Shown: positions 1-8,076 of the stretch, in pieces
Numbering within the stretch: position 1 is the first letter of the stretch
Layout: every line of letters starts with the position of its first letter
NCBI GenBank assembly: GCA_964412555.1
Contig: CAYPPG010000089.1
Span: 1 to 22,578, forward strand
Reading direction: 5' to 3'
DNA from: CAYPPG01 sp964412555
GTDB taxonomy: Bacteria > Hinthialibacterota > Hinthialibacteria > Hinthialibacterales > Hinthialibacteraceae
DNA length: 22,578 bases
Made by a program: the position numbers and the translations under genes
Notes under the pieces: model-generated
Told to the model about the DNA's origin: nothing
What the model saw: the letters and a program-made list of their open reading frames with translations, nothing else
Databases searched by the model: none

Positions 1-24
1 TGTAGGAGCAGGAGGCATTAAGAA

Positions 25-1665
25 ATGGCTGCAAAACAGTTAGTTTTTAACGAAGAAGCAAGGGGAAAAGTCCTGCGGGGCGTTGAAAAACTTGCTAAGG
101 CTGTTAAAGTTACATTGGGTCCCAAAGGGCGTAATGTCGTATTGGATAAAAAATGGGGCTCTCCCACCATCACAAAAGACGGTGTGACGGTGGCAAAAGA
201 AATCGAACTTGAAGACAAATATGAAAATATGGGCGCCCAGATGGTTCGCGAAGTCGCTTCCAAAACCAGTGATGTTGCCGGTGACGGAACGACGACTGCT
301 ACCATACTTGCGGAATCGATTTATCGTGAAGGTTTGAAACATGTGACAGCAGGCGCCAGTCCGATAGCCGTTCAGCGTGGCATTTTGGCTGCAACGAATG
401 AAGTGGTGAAAAGCCTTCAATCCCTAAGCCGCAAAGTAAAAGATCGCAGTGAAATCGCGAATGTCGCTACTATTTCAGCGAATGGCGACACCACCATTGG
501 TGAAATCATCGCCGATGCGATGGACAAAGTTGGTAAAGACGGTGTCATTACAGTGGAAGAAGCGAAATCGCTGGAAACCACATTGGACGTCGTCGAAGGG
601 ATGCAGTTCGACAAAGGATATCTTTCCCCCTATTTTGCTACGGACACTCAATCCTTGGAATGCGTTTTGGAAGATCCTTTCATTCTCATCTATGAGAAAA
701 AGATTTCCAGTATGCGCGATCTTCTCCCGATTCTCGAAAAAGTTGCGCAATCCGGCCGTCCACTCTTGATCATTGCCGAAGATGTCGAAGGTGAAGCTCT
801 GGCAACGTTGGTCGTGAACAAGATTCGTGGAACCCTGAAGGTTTGTGCTGTCAAAGCTCCGGGATTCGGTGACCGCCGCAAAGAAATGTTGAAAGATCTC
901 GCCATTCTCACAGGCGGACGCTGCATTACCGAAGACCTCGGCATTAAATTGGAAAACATCACAATGGATGACCTTGGCAAAGCCAAGAGAATCACGGTTG
1001 ATAAAGACAACACCACTGTTGTCGAAGGTTCCGGCAAGAAATCCGATATTCAAGGCCGAATCGCACAAATTCGCAATCAGATCGAAGAAACTACCTCCGA
1101 TTACGATCGCGAAAAATTGCAGGAACGCCTTGCCAAACTCGCCGGTGGTGTTGCCGTCATTAAAGTCGGTGCAGCGACCGAAACGGAAATGAAAGAGAAG
1201 AAAGCCCGTGTCGAAGACGCTCTACACGCGACTCGCGCCGCTGTGGAAGAAGGTATCGTTCCAGGTGGTGGAGTGGCCTTCATTCGCGCGCAGAAATCCA
1301 TGGAAAGTTTCAAAGTCGATGAGCATGATCAAAATATCGGCGTGAACATTGTTCGCCGTGCTCTCGAAGAACCGCTTCGCCAGCTCTCCCGCAATGCTGG
1401 TCTTGAAGGCTCATTGGTTGTCGAGCAGGTGAAAGGTGAAAAAGGAAACCGTGGACTCAATGTGGCTACCGGTGAATACGAAGACCTCGTCAATTCCGGC
1501 ATCATCGACCCGACCAAGGTTTCCCGCACGGCGCTGCAAAATGCAGCCAGTATTGCAGGCTTGTTGCTGACAACTGAAGCATTGGTGACGGAAATTCCGG
1601 AAAAGGATAAACCGGCTGCGCCTGGTCCGCATGATCCTCATGCAGGTGGTTACGGCGATTTCTAA
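25..1665 (+). CDS. groEL: GroEL, 60 kDa chaperonin (Hsp60)
   Basis: Cytosolic ATP-driven chaperonin that folds client proteins inside a tetradecameric double ring with GroES. The 546-residue product has the usual family length. The ATP-site residues are in place: Asp52 in TKDGVTVAK and the GDGTT motif at residues 86-90. The apical segment KAPGFGDRRKEM and the hinge/equatorial segment VEEGIVPGGGVA are also intact. ATG at 25 is preceded by AGGAGG at about 9-14. The C-terminus ends in a His/Pro-containing tail and GGYGDF instead of the common GGM repeat. No groES can be seen, but only 24 bases lie upstream. A strong intrinsic terminator follows 26 bases after the stop, so this is the last gene of its transcript. 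Identification is essentially certain; whether it is the main or a secondary GroEL copy cannot be told here. Confidence 0.98.
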   Translation: MAAKQLVFNEEARGKVLRGVEKLAKAVKVTLGPKGRNVVLDKKWGSPTITKDGVTVAKEIELEDKYENMGAQMVREVASKTSDVAGDGTTTATILAESIYREGLKHVTAGASPIAVQRGILAATNEVVKSLQSLSRKVKDRSEIANVATISANGDTTIGEIIADAMDKVGKDGVITVEEAKSLETTLDVVEGMQFDKGYLSPYFATDTQSLECVLEDPFILIYEKKISSMRDLLPILEKVAQSGRPLLIIAEDVEGEALATLVVNKIRGTLKVCAVKAPGFGDRRKEMLKDLAILTGGRCITEDLGIKLENITMDDLGKAKRITVDKDNTTVVEGSGKKSDIQGRIAQIRNQIEETTSDYDREKLQERLAKLAGGVAVIKVGAATETEMKEKKARVEDALHATRAAVEEGIVPGGGVAFIRAQKSMESFKVDEHDQNIGVNIVRRALEEPLRQLSRNAGLEGSLVVEQVKGEKGNRGLNVATGEYEDLVNSGIIDPTKVSRTALQNAASIAGLLLTTEALVTEIPEKDKPAAPGPHDPHAGGYGDF

Positions 1666-1691
1666 ATCAACACGTAACGATTTCTATACAA

Positions 1692-1719
1692 AAAAGGCCG
1701 TCCGAATGGACGGCCTTTT
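1692..1719 (+). terminator. Intrinsic terminator of groEL
   Basis: A perfect 8-bp stem GGCCGTCC / GGACGGCC with a GAAT loop, extended by AAAA/TTTT pairing and ending in TTTT. It lies 26 bases after the groEL stop. The A/T-flanked symmetry means it could also act on the opposite strand. Confidence 0.9.
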
Positions 1720-1769
1720 CATTTTGTGCTATTTTTTCCGTATTGATAGAACCGTGGAGGATAGAAATC

Positions 1770-2399
1770 ATGAGAAAGAAGGGGGCATTTACGCTCATCG
1801 AGTTATTGATCGTCGTAGCAATTATTGGCATTCTCGCAGCGATTGCCGTCCCGAATTTTTTGAATGCGCAAACCCGAGCCAAAGTCGCCCGCGTTCGCAG
1901 CGACCTTCGTTCTCTCGCGTTGGCCATCGACAGCTATCGGCTCGACCAAAACGCATATCCGGAACCTCTCAATAACCGGCGGGTACTCAATACTGCCAAT
2001 CACATTGCCAATGTAGTGGAATTGACCACACCCGTTTCGTACATTTCATCGGTCGATATGGAGGATCCTTTCATTCCGCGGCGATTTTGGAACAATCAAC
2101 AACACGCCATTCATCCAACGTATGTTTATGTCTATTATCGTGGCGATTGGGGTAAAGTCTGGGGAACTTCGACGTACAGTGTGGAACTGACACAACTTCC
2201 GAACGGATTCGGTTTGACATCCCAAGGTCCCGACGATCAAGATTCCGGCGGGGTGCATTGGCCGTTACGCGCCTCGATACAAAATGATATCAACCTGGCC
2301 AATAACACTCTTTATAATCCTTCCAATGGCTTGAAAAGTGCGGGAGATATCGTCCGTTTTGGAGGGGACGTGCCCGCATCCGCTTCTCTGGGGGGATAA
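1770..2399 (+). CDS. Type II secretion / type IV pilin-like pseudopilin (prepilin N-terminal methylation protein)
   Basis: Inner-membrane prepilin-like protein expected to be cut by prepilin peptidase and assembled into a type II secretion pseudopilus or type IV pilus-like fibre. The N-terminus MRKKGAFTLIELL is the class III signal: positive leader, then FTLIE with the conserved Glu at mature position 5, then a hydrophobic helix (about residues 9-30). Residue -1 is Ala rather than the usual Gly. The Arg-rich post-helix segment and NAYP motif resemble GspG-like proteins abundant in PVC and candidate-phylum genomes. ATG at 1770 is chosen over an upstream TTG at 1743 because GGAGG at 1756-1760 fits it and the leader then has normal length. 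209 residues. No secretion machinery genes are adjacent, so the partner system is unknown. Confidence 0.9.
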   Translation: MRKKGAFTLIELLIVVAIIGILAAIAVPNFLNAQTRAKVARVRSDLRSLALAIDSYRLDQNAYPEPLNNRRVLNTANHIANVVELTTPVSYISSVDMEDPFIPRRFWNNQQHAIHPTYVYVYYRGDWGKVWGTSTYSVELTQLPNGFGLTSQGPDDQDSGGVHWPLRASIQNDINLANNTLYNPSNGLKSAGDIVRFGGDVPASASLGG

Positions 2400-2510
2400 A
2401 CAATGTTGGGTGGGATGAATGAAATGAATCTTACTTTTTAAAATCGTAGAGATTAGGTTGTGGAATAATTGATAAAAGAATAAGGTGTCATTGATAATTC
2501 AACTTCATAT

Positions 2511-2519
2511 GGGGGGGGG
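2511..2519. repeat. Nine-G homopolymer tract
   Basis: An uninterrupted run of nine G lies 30 bases before the start of the propeller-fragment ORF, in otherwise AT-rich DNA. Such tracts slip easily during replication. Here it is outside any convincing intact gene. Confidence 0.9.
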
Positions 2520-2548
2520 TATTATAAGCTGTATGTTTCGAAAGTCGC

Positions 2549-3289
2549 ATGAACATTTTAAACTTACGATACTTCCTTTTCATCTATACTATAATGCTTA
2601 TTGTCCAGGTGGATGCTCCAGCGGATCATTCGATCATCAAACGCGTCTGGACTCCCGAAGACGGAATTGTGAATGCCCACGTCTATTGCGCCGAGGTTAG
2701 GCCGTCAGGAGTGTGGTCGTATTACCCGAATTCGAATTCCCTTACATTTTTCGATGGATATACAATTACTCGCATTCCAGCCGAAGATTGTCTACAAGCT
2801 TTAGGCGAATATCCGCAAGGCCAGTTTTGGGCGCGATACGCGTATTTTCAAGAAGACAAAAAGCAGAAAATGTTTGAATACCGTTTCGATCCCGATGATC
2901 CTGCTGATGGAGAATGGATTCACCATGATGTTAAAGAAATCGAAAATGTGGACTATCATTGGAAAAAATTTCGCGGGGGATTTATTCCGGTAAAAGAATA
3001 TAGCGCATTATTTTTGTTACAAGATTGGCTGTTCGAATATGATTTTGCGACGAAACATTCGGAAATCATCAAGACCGTTACAGAAACGAATCTGATCGAG
3101 TTCCGGCATCTCGATCCGGCAAGAGATGGGGGCTATTGGATTGCCGGTTTGGGTGGGATTACTAAAATCGAGGGAGAGAAGGGGATCATTAATACCCAAT
3201 CGAATTATTCGGAATTTTTATTCGATTCGAATCCGATCAATTTTTTGTGCGAAAAGCAATGGAAGCGGGTATACAGGGCTATGTTCTGA
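2549..3289 (+). pseudogene. N-terminal fragment of a two-component-regulator propeller (Reg_prop) sensor protein
   Basis: The frame opens with a hydrophobic, signal-like segment (residues 5-20). The segments KRVWTPEDGIVNAHV and GVWSYYPNSNSLTFFDG follow; they match the pattern of Reg_prop repeats, 'W..eDGL..n.v' then 'G.iW...l..fdG'. Proteins of this type are usually 800-1400 residues, with a periplasmic beta-propeller, a Y_Y_Y domain, a membrane helix and a histidine kinase or regulator output. Here the frame stops after 246 residues. Propeller-like sequence ends near 3230, where a receiver-domain scrap begins in another frame, so the last ~20 residues are out of context. No good Shine-Dalgarno precedes ATG 2549. 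Probably dead. The Reg_prop assignment is moderately sure; truncation is sure if it is right. Confidence 0.6.
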
Positions 3290-3603
3290 AGAATCAAGCA
3301 CTTCGCGAACTCTTCATAACGAAATTGTACGGCGTACATGTTGTATTCGACAAAATCTTCATACTGAATTATGTTCTGCCCCGCTTGTTCGATCAAACGG
3401 AGCAACAAATTGATGTCGTGTGTTTTGGGATATATCACTCCCAATAACGCCAGCCATGCTTTTAGAGTTTTTTCAACAGCTTGTTGCACGTGGAAACCGA
3501 AGATATCTTCACTAAACGCTTCTGCATCTCGCATATGCTTGAGAGCCAAAAGATCATTTTTGGCTTTTTGTAAAAGCACACGAGCTGCATGAATGTCTTT
3601 CAT
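3205..3603 (-). pseudogene. HEPN-domain protein, C-terminus lost (partner of the nucleotidyltransferase)
   Basis: HEPN proteins accompany minimal nucleotidyltransferases (MNT) in two-gene modules, often toxin-antitoxin-like. The start MKDIHAARVLLQKAKNDL and the helix GFHVQQAVEKTLKAWLALLG (residues 36-55) are typical of the PF05168-type HEPN fold, followed by PKTHDI and AVQFRYEEF. Homology ends at residue 99 (3307). The remaining ~33 residues are antisense read-through of receiver and propeller remnants and do not look like a HEPN end. ATG at 3603 has GGAAGG upstream on this strand and overlaps the end of the nucleotidyltransferase gene by 50 bases, implying co-translation. No Rx4-6H RNase motif can be seen. 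Function may be lost. Confidence 0.75.
3232..3309 (+). pseudogene. Remnant of a NarL/FixJ-type response-regulator receiver domain
   Basis: Read in the frame containing the GTG at 3247, this stretch gives SDQFFVRKAMEAGIQGYVLK and then NQALRELF. That is the end of a receiver domain: the 'F..kAleaGA.GYvlK' segment with the conserved Lys, followed by the start of the last helix. It is out of frame with the propeller fragment before it. It stops matching where the HEPN gene on the other strand begins to make sense. Only about 26 codons survive. I infer that a sensor gene and its downstream response-regulator gene were fused by deletion, and the rest was removed when the HEPN cassette arrived. Confidence 0.6.
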
Positions 3604-3925
3604 ATAAGACTCTGCCTTCCCGAAAAGCACGTGAAGCCACATGATTGATGGAATGAATTCGGTTCTCCAATTCTGTTTGAGTGTAAAGGAGGATATCAAC
3701 CGGTACCATAAATTTTCGCAAGGCTCTCCAAATACGCGCCATTTCTTTCCGCCGGCTTCGTTCCGGTCCAAAAGGCTTTGAATCAATGATTAAAAAATCA
3801 ATATCAGAATCCGGATGAGTTTGTTCTTTGGCATGGGATCCAAAAAGAATGATTTTATCAGGTTGAGTTTCATTCACGATCGCTGCAACCATCTGAGATA
3901 TCATTTGGTCTGATACTGCATTCAT
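3554..3925 (-). CDS. Minimal nucleotidyltransferase (MNT), NTP_transf_2 family
   Basis: A 123-residue Pol-beta-superfamily nucleotidyltransferase. MNT proteins typically add NMP (in known MntA cases, AMP) to a HEPN partner. The catalytic signature is complete: GSH at 29-31, DSDID with Asp41 and Asp43, and the third carboxylate Asp77 in VPVDILLYT. ATG at 3925 is preferred over the longer frame (to 3979) because AAGGAG lies just upstream and the N-terminus then matches the family's compact size. It overlaps and precedes the HEPN gene, the usual MNT-HEPN arrangement. Unlike its partner it seems intact, so the module is now an active-looking MNT with a damaged HEPN. Substrate is unproven. Confidence 0.85.
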   Translation of the reverse strand: MNAVSDQMISQMVAAIVNETQPDKIILFGSHAKEQTHPDSDIDFLIIDSKPFGPERSRRKEMARIWRALRKFMVPVDILLYTQTELENRIHSINHVASRAFREGRVLYERHSCSSCAFTKSQK

Positions 3926-4314
3926 AACACTAACTCCTTGTTGAACTTCTAAACACTTTCGACAATAGGTGAAACTCACCCGGAATGGGTAACCAGATTC
4001 ATGATAAACGATTTTTCATTCTGTGAAAACAGATATGAGTAAGACAAAAAATTCCTTTTCACGATTATTCAAACCGATTGGATTGTTTCCATAATAATTG
4101 AATCCTTTTTCTCCACATTTTTACAATCACAAATATGTTTAGAGATGAGTAAGGCATATAATGTTCATACCGAATTATTCCTGCTCCAATTCAGATATTT
4201 TCCCTGTCTATTTCAGTATTTTTCCCGAAGCCTGAGCAGTTTCCTTCCTGTAAATTCATAAACATGAATTAAGCAAGCATTGACTTGATACTTTTTGGTA
4301 AAGGAGAACTTTTC
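3926..4314. other. Gene-free AT-rich interval between divergent genes
   Basis: 389 bases lie between the leftward MNT gene and the rightward esterase remnant. No ORF of recognisable family, RNA gene or long inverted repeat was seen. It must contain the promoters for both flanking units, but I could not pick out a convincing -35/-10 pair on either strand. Confidence 0.5.
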
Positions 4315-4680
4315 ATGAAGAACACAATCAATATTCTTGTACTATTGGTTATCTTCACAACCGATTTTTCATTCGATGTTTCTGCGCAAGTACAAGATCA
4401 AAAGAACCACTCGGTATTTTCGAAGATCATAACGACACCTAATTGGGTATATTTACCTCCAACATATGGCGAGGAAGAAAAACAATGGCCGATGATCCTA
4501 TTTCTGCACGGCGCAACTTGCATCACTCACGAGCATGAAAATTTATTGCGCATTTTGTTCAATCTTGATAACATGCAGCAACTGCCCGAGCTCTTCGACT
4601 GTGTTGTCATCTCACCACAATGCCCCGTCGGCGATTGGTGGGATATACCCAAATTACAAAGCATGAAGATACTAACTTGA
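4315..4680 (+). pseudogene. Truncated secreted alpha/beta-hydrolase (carboxylesterase/phospholipase-like)
   Basis: The product starts with a signal peptide (MKNTINILVLLVIFTT, likely cleavage near VSA-Q at 24-25). It continues with WVYLPPTYGEEEKQWPMILFLHG, where His65-Gly66 is the oxyanion region, then VVISPQCPVGDWWD. This order is typical of secreted esterases of the dienelactone-hydrolase/phospholipase type, which normally have another ~100-150 residues with the GxSxG nucleophile, Asp and His. The frame ends at residue 121, before the nucleophile, and nothing in the 76 bases before the next gene continues it. ATG 4315 is chosen over 4285 because AAAGGAG precedes it at good spacing and the signal peptide then starts correctly. 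Catalytically dead as written. Confidence 0.7.
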
Positions 4681-4756
4681 CATCAAACCATTCTCGATGC
4701 AAAAATACAAAAAAATAAAGTGTAAAAATTTTTCTCCAAAATGATAAAGGAGAATT

Positions 4757-5878
4757 ATGAAAACACAAATACGCATACGGATTCGGTTGATTCATGTTTA
4801 CCTGATTATTCTAGTGATCCCGGTTTTCTTGCTTTGGAGTGGTTGTGCAAACATACCCTCTCGTTCTGAAACAATCCAAATCAGTGAGGTACCGGTCGTC
4901 GAAAAATTGTATTCCAATGACCCTAACCTGACCGTGGGCATCGCCAACATTCACAACCGCGTCAGCCTACATGATGCTTCATCCATTGAGAAGAACAAGC
5001 AACGCATCTTGGATATCATCGATCTGTTGAAATCCTACAACGTTAATATGATCCTCATACCGGAATTTTGCCTGACTGGTTATTTTTGGAAAGATACGGC
5101 AGCCTGCTGGGAATATATGCGTCAAGGCGTAACTGACCGGCATATGGAGTGGGTGCAGGAGATACGGAACCGGTTGGATGATCGCCTGTATTATGTCATT
5201 TTTAACAATATTCGCTTGAATCCCGATAATCCCAGCGGCCCTTTCTTGAATTCCACCTGCGTGATCGACAAGCATTTCAATGTTCAGGATCTGGACTCTC
5301 CCGAGAACGAAGAAAAAAACATTTATGATAAAACGTTTCTGCCCGGAATCGAAAATACGTTCACCCTTTCCGGCGAAACGGATTCTCTAATACTTGACAC
5401 CGACTGGGGAAAGATTGGTTTCACAACCTGCTATGACATGTGTTTTACGGAACTTTTTCAAGAATATGGTATGGTTGATCAAGTGGATGCGCTCATTCAA
5501 CTCGCCAGTTGGCGGGGAACAGCCAGCCGCGATTATCCGGGAATGGGTGTCCACACCGATCATTATTATGGATTCATTTGGGATGCCATGACTACCAGTC
5601 AAGCAGCCTATAACCAATATTGGATTATCGGATGCAATTCTGTCGGATATCAACAACGCGGAAAATATAAATTCTGGGGCGGTTCCGGCCTCTGGGCGCC
5701 TTCGGGGATGCGTTTATATGAAGCATCGCATGACCGGGAAGAATTGATCGTCATTCACAATATCGAAATGAAAGAGGAAGTCCGGCACGAACAAAAGGAT
5801 TTTTACTATCGCAGTGACTTTTTGAAAGTATACGAAGAAATCAAAGAACTTCGAACGTTTACCCGGGTAAGAAATTAG
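4757..5878 (+). CDS. Envelope-anchored carbon-nitrogen hydrolase (nitrilase superfamily)
   Basis: Nitrilase-superfamily enzymes hydrolyse or condense C-N bonds in amides and nitriles through a Glu-Lys-Cys triad. All three are visible: Glu103 in IPEFCLTGY, Lys192 in YDKTFLPG and Cys225 in GFTTCYDMCF. The later LIQLASWRG block is also typical. The N-terminus has Arg residues, a hydrophobic helix and then LLWSGC with Cys30. That looks like a lipoprotein signal, although Trp at -3 is unusual, so a simple membrane anchor is the alternative. The nearest relatives are probably amidase- or vanin/biotinidase-like rather than true nitrilases. ATG 4757 follows AAAGGAG. It stands alone between a broken esterase and the LAB_N gene. 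The substrate cannot be deduced. Confidence 0.88.
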   Translation: MKTQIRIRIRLIHVYLIILVIPVFLLWSGCANIPSRSETIQISEVPVVEKLYSNDPNLTVGIANIHNRVSLHDASSIEKNKQRILDIIDLLKSYNVNMILIPEFCLTGYFWKDTAACWEYMRQGVTDRHMEWVQEIRNRLDDRLYYVIFNNIRLNPDNPSGPFLNSTCVIDKHFNVQDLDSPENEEKNIYDKTFLPGIENTFTLSGETDSLILDTDWGKIGFTTCYDMCFTELFQEYGMVDQVDALIQLASWRGTASRDYPGMGVHTDHYYGFIWDAMTTSQAAYNQYWIIGCNSVGYQQRGKYKFWGGSGLWAPSGMRLYEASHDREELIVIHNIEMKEEVRHEQKDFYYRSDFLKVYEEIKELRTFTRVRN

Positions 5879-5968
5879 CGAAAGTTGTTTTTCCTTGCAA
5901 ACCCCTTGAATCCATAGTCGCTCCGGCAAAGATACCATGGCAAAATATTTATGAGGGGCAGATCGATT

Positions 5969-6274
5969 ATGGGTTCGAAAATCGCGGAAATACTCGCTTA
6001 CGAATACGGATTTTGGGATATCATCGGATTCTTGGGAATCATTTCTTTCGGTTCACGATTCATCGTTCAATGGATCGTTTCCGAAATCAAAAAAGAGAGT
6101 ATCATCCCCGTTTCTTTTTGGTATCTTAGTTTAGTAGGAAGTTTGTTGTATCTCGCCTACGCCATCCATCTGGCAAATCCGATTTTGATATTGAGCTATT
6201 TGCCGAACAGTCTAATTTATACGCGAAACCTCTATTTCATCTACCAAAAAAGAAAACTTGTTGCAGAGGAATGA
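5969..6274 (+). CDS. LAB_N: lipid-A-disaccharide-synthase N-terminal-domain membrane protein
   Basis: A 101-residue small membrane protein of the LAB_N type (the N-terminal domain found on some LpxB proteins but here free-standing). The signature FGSRFIVQWIVSEIKKES (residues 27-44) followed by IPVSFWYLSLVGSLL is characteristic, and there are three hydrophobic segments. Free-standing copies commonly sit beside DPM1-like GT2 and PMT/ArnT-like glycosyltransferases, as here. A role in lipid-linked sugar transfer or flipping is inferred, not shown. The start is taken at ATG 5969 with GAGGGG upstream; ATG 5951 would add six residues without a Shine-Dalgarno. The gene is convergent with the GT-C gene, leaving only seven bases between stop codons. 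Confidence 0.88.
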   Translation: MGSKIAEILAYEYGFWDIIGFLGIISFGSRFIVQWIVSEIKKESIIPVSFWYLSLVGSLLYLAYAIHLANPILILSYLPNSLIYTRNLYFIYQKRKLVAEE

Positions 6275-6281
6275 GTTTTTT

Positions 6282-7994
6282 CTATTGTTTCTCGGCATCG
6301 TTTTCTTGGGGGGAAGAGGATTGTTCTTTTTCCTCATCAAATTGCACGCGATACACGCGCATAGTCTCCAGATCGATCTCTTGGAAAAATCGATAGGGGA
6401 GATTCTTCCCCACAACCGCATAGAAGCATGCCCCCCGGAAATTCATGATCCGAACGGGGACGGAACCGTGATAGACTTTCTTTTCAAGCGGCGGCTTTTG
6501 CTCCAACTCCAAAAATTCCGGACGGGGTTCCAGGATATCATCACGGCCAATAAACACATACATGCTTAAATTGAACTTCGGCCATAATAGAATATCTCCT
6601 TCTTCCGGATAGCGTTCTCCGCCGTGAACTTGTTTGAAACCGGCTCTTTCAGCATAGAATTGCCAACCCCAATGGGATACATACCACGTGTCATATTCCT
6701 CAGACGTATATTTTTCTTCGGCATATTTGGCGAAATTGCGGTAGGTATTTGCATATTCATAATCCGCATAATGGAGAACATAGCTCATCGCGGCTTGGAT
6801 GATCAGCAAAATGGCCAGCCATACCTTTTGTGCGCGTATATTCGGCCTGGGTTCTCTTTCAATATATCGAAACGCCAAGAGCGCCAATGGCACGAGAGTA
6901 TTGATTTGATGGCGAACCGCCTGGAAAGGAATAAAGATGATACTGAATAGAATAGGGGCGCATACCCATGCAAAAAGGAAGAGAGAATCGGCTGATTCCG
7001 GATCATTCCAATTCTTGAGGTAGCGAATCCCACGCCGGAATCCATCCGCCAAAACCATATAGATGAAAACAGCGCCGGTGATGGCCCAAAAGAGATATTC
7101 ACCGTCGATTTCTCCTTTGAAGTAAGAAAGCGCAAACCACCATGCTCCAATCGCGACGAGGTATTTGCTCTCGGAAAGGAGCATATCTTTGCGTTTATAG
7201 GCTTCCCGTATTAAAGCGGGCAAAAGGTACATCATGCTGCTCATGATGACAAATGCTCCGCATGTTTTGTCTTGCCAAGAGAGACCGCTTTCATTGCGGC
7301 GATGGAGGGTCAAATCGACAATGTGGATTTGACCGTACATTAGATGATTGTGCAAGCACCAAAGGCCCATCAAAGCCAGGATCGGCCATACCCACCACAT
7401 GAGTTTGTATTTTCTTTTGAAGAAGGGATAGAGTAACAAAACCGGGAGGAATATGATCGATGAATATTTCGTCAATGCCGCAATGCCGGCGAGAAACGCT
7501 CCCCAAAATAAATACCAACGCTTCTCGTGATCGGTGCCGTAGATGAATAACGCGACGGCTATAGCTGCAAGCCCCGTAGCGGGAACATCTCTCATGACAT
7601 TGCCGGAAATCATCACCGCCGGGCTGAACATGAGGAACAAGAGAGGAAAAAGGCTTCCATTTGTAAATCGCCGGCTAAGGTATAGCATGGCTCCCGCCAA
7701 CAAAAATAGAAACAGCATCATGCCGGAATGAAGGGCGATTTCAGAATAATCCGAAAGTGCTGCAAAGGGAGCGAGGTAATAGCTTAAAAAGGGTGGATTG
7801 GTGGTGATTTCCCAAACCGGCGCATTGTACCCAAACCAGTTGATCACTCCCTGAAAGGGATCCAGTGGAGTTTCCAATATTTTTTGGGTTACAATGAGGA
7901 CAACCGTATCGTCAATATGATAAGGTTTGTTCAAAAAAGGAACGGCGATGGCTAGAACAACGATAAAGGCGATGATTATTTGTTGTTTCTTCAT
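6282..7994 (-). CDS. GT-C glycosyltransferase, PMT/ArnT-like (family 39 type), integral membrane
   Basis: A 570-residue polytopic membrane protein with many hydrophobic segments, resembling dolichyl-phosphate-mannose protein mannosyltransferases and ArnT. Such enzymes take a sugar from a polyprenyl-phosphate carrier and transfer it outside the inner membrane. The first extracytoplasmic loop has the acidic pair Asp28-Asp29 in YHIDDTVV, equivalent to the GT-C catalytic acidic motif, followed by TNPPFLSYYLAP. The C-terminal ~130 residues form a soluble-looking domain. ATG 7994 is chosen because the longer frame (to 8129) would run into the intergenic repeat and add a non-hydrophobic leader; the Shine-Dalgarno is weak (AAAGAGA). 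The GT2 upstream on the same strand would make the polyprenyl-phosphate-sugar donor. The acceptor is unknown. Confidence 0.85.
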   Translation of the reverse strand: MKKQQIIIAFIVVLAIAVPFLNKPYHIDDTVVLIVTQKILETPLDPFQGVINWFGYNAPVWEITTNPPFLSYYLAPFAALSDYSEIALHSGMMLFLFLLAGAMLYLSRRFTNGSLFPLLFLMFSPAVMISGNVMRDVPATGLAAIAVALFIYGTDHEKRWYLFWGAFLAGIAALTKYSSIIFLPVLLLYPFFKRKYKLMWWVWPILALMGLWCLHNHLMYGQIHIVDLTLHRRNESGLSWQDKTCGAFVIMSSMMYLLPALIREAYKRKDMLLSESKYLVAIGAWWFALSYFKGEIDGEYLFWAITGAVFIYMVLADGFRRGIRYLKNWNDPESADSLFLFAWVCAPILFSIIFIPFQAVRHQINTLVPLALLAFRYIEREPRPNIRAQKVWLAILLIIQAAMSYVLHYADYEYANTYRNFAKYAEEKYTSEEYDTWYVSHWGWQFYAERAGFKQVHGGERYPEEGDILLWPKFNLSMYVFIGRDDILEPRPEFLELEQKPPLEKKVYHGSVPVRIMNFRGACFYAVVGKNLPYRFFQEIDLETMRVYRVQFDEEKEQSSSPQENDAEKQ

Positions 7995-8076
7995 TGGTTT
8001 ATCTCTTTGAGGATTATGCTTAAAATTATTGTTGTCATAGACTTTAACAAACAAACAAGGAGAAATAAAGAGAACA

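Noticed and set aside
475..1068. Long minus-strand open frame of 197 codons inside groEL
   Set aside because: It is exactly antisense to a highly conserved gene, has no Shine-Dalgarno and its product resembles no family; it is a shadow of groEL codon usage.
3247..3447. Plus-strand 66-codon frame beginning GTG at 3247 as a real gene
   Set aside because: Only the first ~21 codons resemble a receiver domain; the rest is antisense to the HEPN gene, so I call it a remnant.
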